Part shown: piece by piece, positions 34,601 to 43,454 of the stretch
How positions within the stretch are numbered: position 1 is the stretch's first letter
Layout: each line of letters starts with the position of its first letter
Assembly: GCA_001552515.1 (NCBI GenBank)
Contig: BCRI01000016.1
Span: 1-64,000, forward strand
Direction of reading: 5' to 3'
DNA: 64,000 nt
Origin: Sphaerimonospora mesophila NBRC 14179 = JCM 3151
Lineage (GTDB): Bacteria > Actinomycetota > Actinomycetes > Streptosporangiales > Streptosporangiaceae
The notes under the pieces: generated by a model
What the model was told of the DNA's origin: nothing
Seen by the model: the letters and a program-made list of their open reading frames with translations, nothing else
Database searches by the model: none
Program-made: the position numbers and the translations under genes

Positions 34601-35602
34601 CCCAGGGAGGCGTGGGCCCCCGACCAGGTGCCCGAACATCTGCGCATCACCTACCGGGTGATCGACGACCGGAAACGCACGATCGCCGAGGGCAAGGACC
34701 TGGAGGACCTCAAGCGGCGGCTCGCGCCGCGCCTGCGCGCCACGCTCTCCCGCGCCGCCGACGACCTGGAGCGCACCGGGCTGCGCACCTGGAGCATCGG
34801 CACGCTGCCCAAGCTCTTCGAGCAGGGCCGGATGCGGGCCTACCCCGCGCTGGTCGACCAGACCGACAGCGTCGCCGTCCGCATGTTCGAGACCGAGGCC
34901 GAGCAGCGCCGGGCCATGTGGGCCGGCACCCGCCGCCTGCTGCTGCTCAACGTGGTGAGCCCGGCGAAGGCGATCCTGCGTGGGCTGAGCACGACGGCCA
35001 AGCTCGCGCTCAGCCGCAGCCCGCACGGCGGCGCGGCCGCGCTGTTCGACGACTGTACGGCGTGCGCGGCCGACAAACTGATCGACGAGGCCGGGGGACC
35101 GGCGTGGGACGAGGCGGGATTCCGGCGCCTGCACGACCACGTGCGCGCGTCGCTGTTCGACACCACCGAGGAGGTCGTCGCGCGGGTCGAGCGGATCCTC
35201 ACGGTCTGGCACGCGGCGCAGAGCGCACTCGCCGGGCCCGACGACATCGTCGAGGACATCAGGGAGCAGCTCGGCGGGCTCGTCCACCCGGGATTCGTCA
35301 CCGAGACCGGCTACGCCCGCCTGCCGGACGTGCACCGCTACCTGCGCGCCGTGCAGCGCCGCCTGGAGAAGCTGCCGGACGACCCGCGCCGCGACCGGGA
35401 GTGGATGCACCGCGTCCACGACGTCGAGGACGACTACCGCGACCTGCTCGACGGCCTCAAGCCCGAGGAGCGTGCGGCGCCCGCCGTACGGGACATCCGG
35501 TGGATGATCGAGGAACTGCGGGTGAGCTTCTTCGCCCAGCAGCTCGGCACCCCGGCGCCCGTGTCGGAGAAGCGCATACGCAAGGCCATGGAGCGGATCT
35601 GA
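31622..35602 (+). CDS. hrpA: ATP-dependent RNA helicase HrpA
   Basis: A 1326-residue DEAH-box helicase. Motif I is GETGSGKTTQLPKICLELG, motif II DEAHERS, motif III TSATID and motif VI QRKGRCGRTSDG. HA2 and OB-fold regions follow, then the long C-terminal DUF3418 region (GVSARDYPDAWRQNGQRMRL) that marks HrpA rather than HrpB. E. coli HrpA helps rescue stalled ribosomes on mRNA. ATG 31622 (GAGCGTGGA upstream) is chosen, though in-frame starts at 31541 and 31580 exist. Confidence 0.95.
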   Translation: MNTLADLQGRLPDLMLRDQRRLRRRLDGMRKVRDGAARRAVAGEIAGDIEAAERRVAVRRAAVPQISYPPELPVSRRRDDLLAAVRDHQVVIVAGETGSGKTTQLPKICLELGRGVHGAIGHTQPRRIAARTVAERIAEELSIPLGEAVGYKVRFTDHSSDGTLVKLMTDGILLAEMQTDPLLLQYDTLIIDEAHERSLNIDFILGYVKQLLPKRPDLKVIITSATIDPERFARHFSEPGRPSAPIVEVSGRTYPVEVRYRPIGEDDDQTQAIVEAVDELCREGPGDILVFLSGEREIRDTADALKGRPEEVLPLYARLSAAEQHRVFQPHRGRRIVLATNVAETSLTVPGIKYVVDPGTARISRYSNRLKVQRLPIEPISQASANQRKGRCGRTSDGVCIRLYSEEDFVSRPEFTDPEILRTNLASVILQMAALGLGDIAAFPFVEPPDSRQIRDGINLLHELGALTPATPDGTRKDGGRVRDTRKAPGLQKGHGPQLTAVGRKLAQLPVDPRLGRMVLEADRGGCAREVMIIAAALSIQDPRERPAEKQQAADERHRRFADKESDFLTYLNLWRYLREQQRELSSSAFRRLCKAEFLNYLRVREWQDIDSQLRQVARTLGIVPNSVDADPQRIHQALLVGLLSHIGVKDVLEKRRQDGRRPITEYIGARGARFAIFPGSALAKAQPAWVMSAELVETSRLWARVNAKIEPQWIEPLAQHLVKRTYSEPHWEKDQAAVVAFEKVTLYGVPIVTERKVNYGRIDPELCRELFIRNALVEGDWRTHHGFFHENRKLLQEVERLEEKARRRDILVDDETLFDFYDQRIPADVVSGRHFDSWWKKASRETPDLLAFSPEMLVNEGAGVSARDYPDAWRQNGQRMRLTYRFDPGSLPTGAGAGAGEGVQDGSADGVTVHVPLAVLNQVEPVGFDWQIPGLREELVTALIRSLPKHLRRNFVPAPNYAKAVLERVRPGSEPILDALERELHRMTGLDIPREAWAPDQVPEHLRITYRVIDDRKRTIAEGKDLEDLKRRLAPRLRATLSRAADDLERTGLRTWSIGTLPKLFEQGRMRAYPALVDQTDSVAVRMFETEAEQRRAMWAGTRRLLLLNVVSPAKAILRGLSTTAKLALSRSPHGGAAALFDDCTACAADKLIDEAGGPAWDEAGFRRLHDHVRASLFDTTEEVVARVERILTVWHAAQSALAGPDDIVEDIREQLGGLVHPGFVTETGYARLPDVHRYLRAVQRRLEKLPDDPRRDREWMHRVHDVEDDYRDLLDGLKPEERAAPAVRDIRWMIEELRVSFFAQQLGTPAPVSEKRIRKAMERI

Positions 35603-35639
35603 GCGGGGTTTCGAGAGACCGATCCAGATGGGGGAGACG

Positions 35640-36296
35640 ATGGTGATCCGCGCGCTCGTGTTCGACGTGGGAGAGACGCTGATCGACGAGACGCGGATCT
35701 GGTCGCGCTGGGCCGACCGGCTCGGCGTGCCGCGCCTGACCTTCATGGGCGTGCTCGGCGGCATGGCGGCCCTGGACCGGGGTCACCTGGAGGCGTTCGA
35801 GCTGATCCGGCCGGGGCTCGACCTGGAGGCCGAGATCGCGGCGTGGCGGCGGGACGATCCGGACGGCCTGCGGGAGAACTTCGACGCCGACGACCTCTAC
35901 CCCGACGTCCGGCCCGGCCTCGCCGCGCTGCGCGAGGCCGGTTATCAGGTGATCGTGGCCGGCAACCAGCCGCCGCAGGCCTACGACGCGCTCGCCGCTA
36001 TGGACCTTCCGGTCGACGCGATCCACACCTCGGCCGGCTGGGGCGTGGAGAAGCCCGAGCCGGGTTTCTTCGCGAAGGTCGCGGCCGTCGCGGGCCGGGC
36101 ACCGCGGGAGATCCTCTACGTGGGCGACCGGCTCGACAACGACGTGCGGCCGGCCGGGCGGGCCGGGATGCGTACGGCCCTGCTGCGCCGTGGTCCCTGG
36201 GGATACCTGCACGCCGCGCGCCCGGAGGCCGCCGAGGCCGACCTGGTGGCCGACGCCCTCACCGATCTTCCCCGCCTCGTCGCCGGCCTTTCCTGA
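35640..36296 (+). CDS. HAD-superfamily hydrolase
   Basis: A 218-residue HAD phosphatase-like protein. LVFDVGETLIDETRIW is motif I; its second aspartate position is replaced by glycine (DVGET), as in many HAD hydrolases of the haloacid dehalogenase branch. VIVAGNQPPQ replaces the usual Ser/Thr motif II. GVEKPEPGFF supplies the motif III lysine, and ILYVGDRLDNDVRPA is motif IV. The substrate is unknown. GGGGGAG precedes the ATG. Confidence 0.85.
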   Translation: MVIRALVFDVGETLIDETRIWSRWADRLGVPRLTFMGVLGGMAALDRGHLEAFELIRPGLDLEAEIAAWRRDDPDGLRENFDADDLYPDVRPGLAALREAGYQVIVAGNQPPQAYDALAAMDLPVDAIHTSAGWGVEKPEPGFFAKVAAVAGRAPREILYVGDRLDNDVRPAGRAGMRTALLRRGPWGYLHAARPEAAEADLVADALTDLPRLVAGLS

Positions 36297-36341
36297 CGGT
36301 CTTCCCGCCGCGTCGTGGCCTTTCCCGGCGGCGGGTCGTGC

Positions 36342-37139
36342 TCAGTCGCGGAGGCGGGCGCGCAGGGCCCGGGTGTCGTCGTCGGTCCAGCCGTTGGCGG
36401 CGAGCCAGCCGAGCGGGCCGCCGAACCGGCGGTCGAGCCCGGCCAGGAACCGCGTCATGTACTCGGCGCGGGGGTGATGCGCGTCCGCCGGCTGTGCGTC
36501 CAGGTCGGCCCGGTAGGTCTCGCTGGACCGCAGCCGCGCGAGCACCGCCGCCAGCCGTACGCCGGTGGCCACGTAGTCGGCGACGATCGCCTCCGGGGTG
36601 GCCCCGGCGACCGCGAGCGCCAGCGCGCTGACGACCCCGGTGCGGTCCTTGCCCGCCGCGCAGTGGACCACGGCCGTGCCGTCGTCCACCGCGAGCACGC
36701 GCAGCGCCGCCAGCACCGAGTCGGGCCGGTCGCGCAGGTAGCCGCTGTAGTAGCGGGTGAGCCGCGGTTCCGACCGTTCGTCCTCGGTGTGCTCGGCCCG
36801 CCGCGGCAGCGCCCGTTCGTCGACCGTGTCGGCTCCGGCGTCGGTGAACCGCCCGCCCTCGGGCAACAGGCTGAGGTGATGGATCCCGACCTCCGCCACC
36901 CGGGTCAGCGGGCCGGGACCCTCCAGCCGCACCTCGGCCACCGACCTCAGGTCCACGACGTTCCTCAGCTTGAGGTCCCAGACCAGCCGGTCGACGTCGC
37001 CGTCGGTCAGCCCCTGCAGGTTGTCGGATCGGAGAATCCGGCCGAACCGGGTGACGCCGCCGTCGATGGTGGGCAGTCCGCCCAGGTCCCGTACGTTGAC
37101 CGCACCGTTCAGATCTATCCAGCGTTCATGCTCGTTCAT
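36342..37139 (-). CDS. tyrosine-protein phosphatase (PTP/lipid phosphatase type)
   Basis: A 265-residue phosphatase. VVHCAAGKDRTGVVSALAL contains the catalytic Cys-Arg loop in the HCxAGKDRTG form shared by bacterial PtpB-like phosphatases. NVRDLGGLPTIDG and LRSDNLQGLT are the usual N-terminal landmarks of that group, and these enzymes may act on phosphotyrosine or phosphoinositides. The ATG at 37139 is preferred to a start 35 codons upstream, which would add a proline-rich leader. Confidence 0.88.
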   Translation of the reverse strand: MNEHERWIDLNGAVNVRDLGGLPTIDGGVTRFGRILRSDNLQGLTDGDVDRLVWDLKLRNVVDLRSVAEVRLEGPGPLTRVAEVGIHHLSLLPEGGRFTDAGADTVDERALPRRAEHTEDERSEPRLTRYYSGYLRDRPDSVLAALRVLAVDDGTAVVHCAAGKDRTGVVSALALAVAGATPEAIVADYVATGVRLAAVLARLRSSETYRADLDAQPADAHHPRAEYMTRFLAGLDRRFGGPLGWLAANGWTDDDTRALRARLRD

Positions 37140-37269
37140 CGTTAAAGAGATTACGGGAGCCGGGACGGCGCGGCCGGGCGAGGTGGATGATCCGCAAACC
37201 ACCCTGCCACCGGTAAAACTCTCGTAATGTAGGGGCACAATCACCCCCCATCACATCAGGAGGATCTTG

Positions 37270-38526
37270 ATGCCCCGGCCGACTCACCGGTTGTCCGTGG
37301 TGGCTCTGGCCTTCGCCGCGGCGACAGCGACGACGACCGTGGTGGTGCTCCCCGCGACCCCGGCCGGTGCGCAGACCCAGGTAGACCGGCATGGGGACCG
37401 GGGGAAAGGCGAGCAGCCCGCCGCCTCCCACCGCCTGGTCGGCACCTGGTCGGCCTCGACCACCCGGCTCGTCGCCGCCCTCGGAGATCAGACCGTGCGG
37501 ATGGTGGTGCGGACCAGCATCGGTGGTACGGGCATGCGCATCCGTCTGTCCAACCTGTTCGGATCGGCGCCGGTGACGTTGCGCGGCGTACACGTCGGCA
37601 TCCAGGCGTACGGCGCGGAGATCCTCACGGGAACGAACCGGCCGGTGACCTTCGGCGGCCGTAAATCGGTCACCATCGGCTCAGGGCGGGCCACCTGGAG
37701 CGATCCGATCCCGGGGAAGATCCCCGGCGGGTCCGACGTGGTCGTCAGCTTCTACGTGCCGAGCAACGTCCGGGGCGTCACCGGGCATGAGCGTGCCTAC
37801 GCGACCACGTATCTGTCGGATCCGGGTGATTTCGCCGCCGAGGAGAGCGCCGACGGCTTCACCTACACCAGCACGCAGTGGTACTTCCTGGACCGCATCG
37901 CCGTCGGCGCGCCGAAGACCACACGCTCGGTCGTCGCGTTCGGCGACTCGCTGACCGACGGCGCGGGGCAGAGCGCCGACGCCAACCGCCGCTGGACCGA
38001 CTACCTCTATCACCGGCTCGGCCGGCTGCCGGCGAACCGGCGGATGGGCGTGCTCAACGCCGGCATCGCGGGCAACCGGCTGCTCCACCACGACGTCGGG
38101 CCACGTGGCCTCGGCCGATTCAACCGCGACGTGCTGACCCAGCCGGGCGTGCGCACGGTCATCGTCTACGAGGGCATCAACGACATCTCCCGGGGCTACT
38201 ACACCTCCGCCGCGCCGCTGATCGACGGCTACAAACGGCTGATCAAGATGGCGCACGCCCGGAAGGTGCGGATCCTCGGCGGGACGCTCACCCCGTTCTA
38301 CGGCTTCGGCAGCTGGACCCAGGAGCGGGAGGAGATCCGGCAGCAGGTCAACAAGTGGATCCGGACCAGCGGGGCCTTCGACGGCGTCATCGACTTCGAC
38401 AAGGCCGTCCGCGACCCGGAGTTCCCCGAGCAGCTCGCCGCGCCGTACGACGTCGGTGATCACCTGCACATGAGCGACGCCGGGCGGCGCAAGCTCGCCT
38501 ACGCGGTCGACCTCCGCCGCCTTTGA
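37270..38526 (+). CDS. secreted SGNH/GDSL hydrolase
   Basis: About 418 residues. A signal peptide of roughly 35 residues ends near TPAGAQTQ. A beta-rich N-terminal domain (HRLVGTWSASTTRLVAALGD) precedes the SGNH core: VVAFGDSLTDGAG (block I Ser), NAGIAGNRLL (block II Gly), YEGINDIS (block III Asn) and GDHLHMSDAG (block V Asp/His). It probably deacetylates or cleaves esters of plant polysaccharides or lipids outside the cell. AGGAGG lies six bases before ATG 37270. An upstream motif is shared with the terpene synthase gene. Confidence 0.9.
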   Translation: MPRPTHRLSVVALAFAAATATTTVVVLPATPAGAQTQVDRHGDRGKGEQPAASHRLVGTWSASTTRLVAALGDQTVRMVVRTSIGGTGMRIRLSNLFGSAPVTLRGVHVGIQAYGAEILTGTNRPVTFGGRKSVTIGSGRATWSDPIPGKIPGGSDVVVSFYVPSNVRGVTGHERAYATTYLSDPGDFAAEESADGFTYTSTQWYFLDRIAVGAPKTTRSVVAFGDSLTDGAGQSADANRRWTDYLYHRLGRLPANRRMGVLNAGIAGNRLLHHDVGPRGLGRFNRDVLTQPGVRTVIVYEGINDISRGYYTSAAPLIDGYKRLIKMAHARKVRILGGTLTPFYGFGSWTQEREEIRQQVNKWIRTSGAFDGVIDFDKAVRDPEFPEQLAAPYDVGDHLHMSDAGRRKLAYAVDLRRL

Positions 38527-38568
38527 GCGATATCGCACCGCGTCTTCTGACCGCTATCGTGCGGTCCC

Positions 38569-40155
38569 ATGGTCGACCCCCTGGACCCCGATGACCCGCG
38601 TGCGCTGGGCGAGTTCACGCTGAACGGACGGCTCGGCGAGGGCGGTCAGGGCGTCGTGTTCCTGGGCTGGACACCGGGCGGGGAACCGGTCGCCGTGAAG
38701 GTGCTCAAGTCGGGCTTCGACTCGTCCGTCAAGGAGCGGCTGGCCCGGGAGCTCGACGCGATGCGCGGCGTGGCGCCGTTCTGCACCGCCCGGGTGCTGA
38801 CCGCCATGGTCGACGGGCCGATGCCGGACGTCGTGAGCGAGTTCATCGACGGGCCCTCCCTGCAGCGGCGGGTCGACGCCGGGGGCCCGCTGCGGGGCGG
38901 CGAGCTGGAACGGCTCGCGGTCGGCACGGCCACCGCGCTGACGGCCATCCACGCCGCCGGGATCGTGCACCGAGACTTCAAACCCGGCAATGTGCTCCTC
39001 GGGCCGGACGGCCCCCGCGTGGTGGACTTCGGCATCGCCCGGCACAGCGCGAGCGACACGATCACGGCGGGCCCCGTCGGCACCCCCGCCTATCTGGCGC
39101 CCGAGCAGATCGCCGGGCAGCCGGCGACCCCCGCCTCCGACGTGTTCGCCTGGGGCGCCACGATCGTCTTCGCCGCCACCGGACGGGCCGCGTTCGGCGC
39201 CGACAGCGTGCCCGCCGTGATGCACCGGATCCTGACCGCCGAGCCCGACGCCTCCGGGCTGCCCGAGCCGCTGCGTGGAGTGGTCGAACGCTGCCTCGCG
39301 AAGGACCCGGCGCGCCGGCCGGCCTCCCGCGACGTGCTGCTGGAGCTCGTCGGCTCCGCCCCCGACCCGCTGCGGGCGGGCGTGGCCGCGGCGGCCACCA
39401 GGCCGGAGGGCGTACGGCAGGGCGAGGCGACCGCCGTCCTCACCGCGGTTCCGGCGACCCCGCCGGGCGCCGGGGCAGGCGTACGGCGTTCGCGTACCGG
39501 GATCGTCATCGGCGCTGTGGCGGCCGCCGCCGCGCTGTCGGTCACGGCCGCGCTCCTGGCGCCGCGGCTCCTGACCGATGAGAAGGCGTCCCCCACCGCG
39601 TCCCCCACCGCGGCCGCCGACGCGACGACGATCGTGTCACCGGCCGCCACCTCACCGGCGTCCGATCACAGCCAGGGCACCCCAACTTCGGGTGGCATCC
39701 CCACGCCTGACGCCACAGCGGGCGGCATCCCCGCGCCGGACGATGTCACGGAGGACGACGGGGCCATGACGGACGATGTGGTGAACGAGAACGACGGCGG
39801 CTCGGGGGACACCACCGCCACGCCGACGACCACGCCCGGGGGAACCGTACCGGCGGCGCTCGCCGGCACGTGGGGCGGCCACATCGAGCCGACCGAGGTC
39901 GTTGTGGGCAGCGACGAGACCGACGTCCAGATCACGCTGGCGCCGGGCGAGAACACCGGAAGCTGGCAGGACGTGACCACCTCGTGCCAGGCCACCCTGA
40001 GGCTGACGCGCAGCTCCGGCACCGCACTCGTCTTCCGGCTCGACAGGTGCGCGGCCGGCACGGTCACCCTGGTCAGAACCGACGACGGGCTCGCCTATCG
40101 ATGGGACGGCACGAAAGGCGACGTCACATACCTGGGCACGCTCGTCCGGGACTGA
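38569..40155 (+). CDS. membrane-anchored Ser/Thr protein kinase
   Basis: A 528-residue receptor-like kinase. The kinase domain runs from GRLGEGGQGVVFLG (Gly loop) and VAVKVLK (Lys) to HRDFKPGNVLL (catalytic loop) and DFGIA, ending near residue 270. A membrane helix is at about 304-328. The outside part is a Thr/Pro/Asp-rich linker and a small beta-rich domain (AALAGTWGGHIEPTEVVVG) with two cysteines. It has no PASTA repeats, so the ligand is unknown. It follows the SGNH gene by 42 bases on the same strand. Confidence 0.9.
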   Translation: MVDPLDPDDPRALGEFTLNGRLGEGGQGVVFLGWTPGGEPVAVKVLKSGFDSSVKERLARELDAMRGVAPFCTARVLTAMVDGPMPDVVSEFIDGPSLQRRVDAGGPLRGGELERLAVGTATALTAIHAAGIVHRDFKPGNVLLGPDGPRVVDFGIARHSASDTITAGPVGTPAYLAPEQIAGQPATPASDVFAWGATIVFAATGRAAFGADSVPAVMHRILTAEPDASGLPEPLRGVVERCLAKDPARRPASRDVLLELVGSAPDPLRAGVAAAATRPEGVRQGEATAVLTAVPATPPGAGAGVRRSRTGIVIGAVAAAAALSVTAALLAPRLLTDEKASPTASPTAAADATTIVSPAATSPASDHSQGTPTSGGIPTPDATAGGIPAPDDVTEDDGAMTDDVVNENDGGSGDTTATPTTTPGGTVPAALAGTWGGHIEPTEVVVGSDETDVQITLAPGENTGSWQDVTTSCQATLRLTRSSGTALVFRLDRCAAGTVTLVRTDDGLAYRWDGTKGDVTYLGTLVRD

Positions 40156-40210
40156 CCACTCCGCAGGGGCCGGCGTGGAGCGGTCGCCGCGGTTTCGACC
40201 GGGGGTTCCT

Positions 40211-41272
40211 CTAGCAGGCTTTCTCGGCGGGGATGGGAATGACCGTGCCGGTGGCGGCCGACAGTCTGGCGGCCTCCAGGACGGCGAGGGTCTCGATGAC
40301 GCTCTCCACCGAGACGGGTGGCGGCGCGCCGTCCCGGAGGCAGGCCACGACGCCCTCGTAGAACCGTTGGTAGGCCCCCGGCTCGGTGGGCACCGTACGG
40401 CTGTCTCCGTCGACGCCGAGCGTCCCCCACCGCTCGGCGGGTTCGACCCCCCAGCCCTCGGCCGGGCGCTCACCCGCGCGCAGCCGCTCCTCCTGGGGGT
40501 CGAGCCCCCACTTGACGTAGGCCGCCGTCGATCCGAGCACCCGGAACCTGGGGCCGAGCCGACCGGCGAGCGCGCTCATCCACAGGTGTGACCGCGTGCC
40601 GGAGGCATGCGTCAGCGCGATGAAGGCGTCGTCGTCGGCCAGCACGCGGGTCCGCCGCGTGTCGGCCTCCGCGTACACGCGGGAGACGGGCCCGAAGAGC
40701 TGGACGGCCTGATCGACCAGGTGGCTGCCGAGGTCGTAGAGAATCCCGGCGATCTCCTCCGGACCGCCCGACTCCCGCCAGCCGCCCTTGGGCACCGGCC
40801 GCCACCGCTCGAACCGCGACTCGAAGCGGTGCACGTCCCCGAGCTCGGGCAGCAGGCGGCGGACCGTCAGGAAGTCGCCGTCCCAGCGCCGGTTCTGGTA
40901 CACCGCGACCATCAGGCCGCGATCGCGCGCGAGCCGAAGGAGATCCCGGGCCTCGGCGGCGGTGCCCGCCAGCGGTTTGTCCACCACGACGGGCAGACCG
41001 GCCTTGAGCGCCTCGACGGCCAGCGGCACGTGGGTGCGGTTCGGCGTGGCGATCACCACGAGGTCGCACCGGTCCCACAGCTCGTCGGCCGCCCCGACGA
41101 TCTCGGCGCCGGGGTGCTCGTGCCGTACCCGCTCGGCCCTGGCGGGGTCGCGGGTGACCACGGCCGCCAGCCGCAGCCCGGGGACGGCGGCGATCAGGGG
41201 CGCGTGGAAGAACGCGCCCCCGGTGCCGTAACCGGCCAGACCGACCCGGATGTCGGGCGCTCCAGCGATCAT
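40211..41272 (-). CDS. Gfo/Idh/MocA family oxidoreductase
   Basis: A 353-residue NAD(P)-dependent sugar or cyclitol oxidoreductase. VGLAGYGTGGAFFHAPLIA is the Rossmann loop and VVVDKPLAG the EKP-type motif with Asp replacing Glu. The C-terminal part includes GGPEEIAGILYDLGSHLVDQ, which bears the usual catalytic histidine block. The substrate is not readable. Its ATG lies one base after the stop of the PAC2 gene, so they are co-transcribed. Confidence 0.9.
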   Translation of the reverse strand: MIAGAPDIRVGLAGYGTGGAFFHAPLIAAVPGLRLAAVVTRDPARAERVRHEHPGAEIVGAADELWDRCDLVVIATPNRTHVPLAVEALKAGLPVVVDKPLAGTAAEARDLLRLARDRGLMVAVYQNRRWDGDFLTVRRLLPELGDVHRFESRFERWRPVPKGGWRESGGPEEIAGILYDLGSHLVDQAVQLFGPVSRVYAEADTRRTRVLADDDAFIALTHASGTRSHLWMSALAGRLGPRFRVLGSTAAYVKWGLDPQEERLRAGERPAEGWGVEPAERWGTLGVDGDSRTVPTEPGAYQRFYEGVVACLRDGAPPPVSVESVIETLAVLEAARLSAATGTVIPIPAEKAC

Positions 41273-41273
41273 C

Positions 41274-42179
41274 TCAGCCGTCCCGCTCGTCGCGCTCGGC
41301 GAGGAACGCCTCGAACTGGGCGGCCAGTTCGTCGCCGGTCGGCATCGGCATGCTCTCCGCGAGCAGGCTGTCCCGCTCGGAGCCCGACTGGAAGGCGTCG
41401 TACTGCTGCTCCAGGCCCTGGATCGCGCCCGACAGCTCGGCCGACGCGCTGATCTGCTCGGCGATCTCGTCGTCGGTCCGCGCGGCGGCCTCCCGGAGGG
41501 TCTCCAAGGGGAACACCAGACCGGTGCTGCCGGTGATCGCCTCCAGTGCCGCCACCGCGGCCTGGGGATACTCCGCCTGGGCCAGATAGTGCGGCACGTG
41601 TACGGCGAAGCCCACCGCGTCGTGGCCCTTCGCGCCCAGCCGGAACTCGATGAGCGCCGCGATGCTCCCGGGCACCTGCACCTTGCCGAAGGGGCTGGGC
41701 CGGCCGGTCATGAGCTCGGGGCGGCTCGCGTGCGCGGTGTGACCGAGCGGACGGGTGTGCGGCACGCCCATGGGGATGCCGTGCACGCTCACCAGCCTGC
41801 TCACGCCCAGCCGGGTGACGAGTGTGGCGACGGCGTCGGTGAACAGCTCCCACTCGCGGTCCGGCTCCGGCCCCGACATGACCAGGAACGGCGTGCCGGT
41901 GGTGTCGCGCACGAGATGGACGGCCAGTTCCGGCGTCTCGTAGTCGATCCAGCGGTCGGTATCGAAGATCATTACCGGTCGCCGGGACCGGTAGTCGAGC
42001 AGCCGGTCCACGTCGAACCTGGCGATGACCCGATGCTCCAACTCGGCGAGGAGGTGCCCGATTGCCAACCGGCCCGTGGCACCGGCGTCCACGAACCCCT
42101 CGAAGTGGTATAGCAGCACCGGATCGGTCAGCTCGGGGAGGTTCCCGTCGAGCCGGTAGAGATCCGTGGGGTCGAACAC
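41274..42179 (-). CDS. PAC2 family protein (proteasome-assembly-chaperone-like)
   Basis: About 301 residues with PAC2-family features: LLYHFEGFVDAGATGRLAIG at the start, RLVSVHGIPMGVPHTRP in the middle and AVGFAVHVPHYLAQAEYPQA. Actinobacterial PAC2 proteins resemble archaeal and eukaryotic proteasome assembly chaperones, but a direct role in proteasome assembly is not settled. GTG 42179 has GGAGAC upstream; a longer frame opens at 42287. It is divergent from the terpene synthase gene across 248 bases. Confidence 0.87.
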   Translation of the reverse strand: MFDPTDLYRLDGNLPELTDPVLLYHFEGFVDAGATGRLAIGHLLAELEHRVIARFDVDRLLDYRSRRPVMIFDTDRWIDYETPELAVHLVRDTTGTPFLVMSGPEPDREWELFTDAVATLVTRLGVSRLVSVHGIPMGVPHTRPLGHTAHASRPELMTGRPSPFGKVQVPGSIAALIEFRLGAKGHDAVGFAVHVPHYLAQAEYPQAAVAALEAITGSTGLVFPLETLREAAARTDDEIAEQISASAELSGAIQGLEQQYDAFQSGSERDSLLAESMPMPTGDELAAQFEAFLAERDERDG

Positions 42180-42427
42180 GTCTCCAGCCTTTCTCAAGGG
42201 TCCTTTACCTGATGAACCTAGTGCAGCACAGTACGGATTCCCGCGCGGACTCGTGGGTCCGCCCTGTGGACGACGGTCCTGGGGCATCCCGCCGACGCCA
42301 GAACCAGTCCGATGTTTCGGACACGGATCTACAGATCCCTGATTTCGGACATGATGTAAACTGACCTAAACTTTCCGTAATGTAGGACAGTCTGGTCTTC
42401 GTCCTGCACGCTGGTCATGCTGGGCTG

Positions 42428-43396
42428 ATGCCGACGACTTCCAACATCACGCAGGCCTTCCGTCTCCCCGAGCTCACCTGTCCCTTCCACAGCGACGTGA
42501 ACCCCCACGTCGACGAGGTCGACCGGGACACGATGAGCTGGCTGGCGGCCTCCGGGATGATCGCCGACGGCGAACAGCTGGAGCGCTTCCGGTCGGCCGG
42601 ATACGGATGGCTGGGCGCCCGCACCTACCCCTACGCGGCCCGGGAGCTGTGCCAGGTGGTCACCGACTGGTGCGTGTGGCTGTTCGCCTTCGACGACGTC
42701 TACTGCGAGTCCGATCGGAGGGCCGCCGAGATCGCCCGGGCGCTGCCGCGGCTCTTCGAGGTCATCGACGACCTCACCGGCGCGGAGCCGGTCGACGACG
42801 TCTTCGCCCGCGCGCTGCTCGACATCAAGGCCCGGATCACCGCGTACGGCACCGCCGACCAGCTCGACCGCTGGCGCGCGGCGACGAAGGACTACCTGTT
42901 CGCCCAGGTCTGGGAGGCGGCCAACCGGGAGGACGACGTCATCCCCACGTTCGCCGACTACGTCTTCATGCGCCGCAGGACCGGGGCCATGCTCACCGTC
43001 TTCGCGTTGATCGACCTGACCGCCGAGGTCTGCCTCACCTGGGACGAGTGGCGCCATCCCGCGGTGCGGGCGATGACCCAGCACGCCAACGACGTGGTCG
43101 TGTGGGACAACGACCTCATCTCGTACGCCAAGGAGCGTGACGCGGTCAACGGCCGCAACAATCTCGTGAGCGTGCTGGTCACCCACGCGGGCTGTTCGGT
43201 GCAGGAGGCGATGGACCGGATCGGGGTGATGCGCGACCGGGCCATCGCCGAGATGGTGGCGCTGGAACCGGCCACGGCGTCGCTGCGCTCACCGGCCGTC
43301 TCCGCCTACGTCCGCGGGTTGCAGTACTGGATCAGCGGCAGCGTCGACTACTCGCTGACCAGCTCGCGCTACACCGCCGCACTGACCGGCGCCTGA
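42428..43396 (+). CDS. class I terpene synthase
   Basis: A 322-residue terpene cyclase. The Asp-rich motif is FDDVYCESD (Asp89, Asp90, Glu94: DDxxxE form) and the NSE triad NDLISYAKE (Asn228, Ser232, Glu236); a C-terminal RY pair is at about 316-317. Together they bind the Mg-diphosphate of a prenyl substrate such as farnesyl diphosphate. The product cannot be predicted. No P450, methyltransferase or prenyltransferase gene is adjacent, so it is a lone cyclase next to a STAND-type regulator. Confidence 0.92.
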   Translation: MPTTSNITQAFRLPELTCPFHSDVNPHVDEVDRDTMSWLAASGMIADGEQLERFRSAGYGWLGARTYPYAARELCQVVTDWCVWLFAFDDVYCESDRRAAEIARALPRLFEVIDDLTGAEPVDDVFARALLDIKARITAYGTADQLDRWRAATKDYLFAQVWEAANREDDVIPTFADYVFMRRRTGAMLTVFALIDLTAEVCLTWDEWRHPAVRAMTQHANDVVVWDNDLISYAKERDAVNGRNNLVSVLVTHAGCSVQEAMDRIGVMRDRAIAEMVALEPATASLRSPAVSAYVRGLQYWISGSVDYSLTSSRYTAALTGA

Positions 43397-43454
43397 CCGG
43401 CGCGACCCGATCCCAAGGGGCGGCGCGGCTCGGCCTGACCACGACCGGCGACGG

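Noticed and set aside
31652-35764. Very long open frame on the minus strand opposite hrpA
   Set aside because: It is the antisense shadow of hrpA in high-GC DNA; its protein is Val/Gly/Arg/Asp-rich with no domain, and hrpA has every helicase motif.
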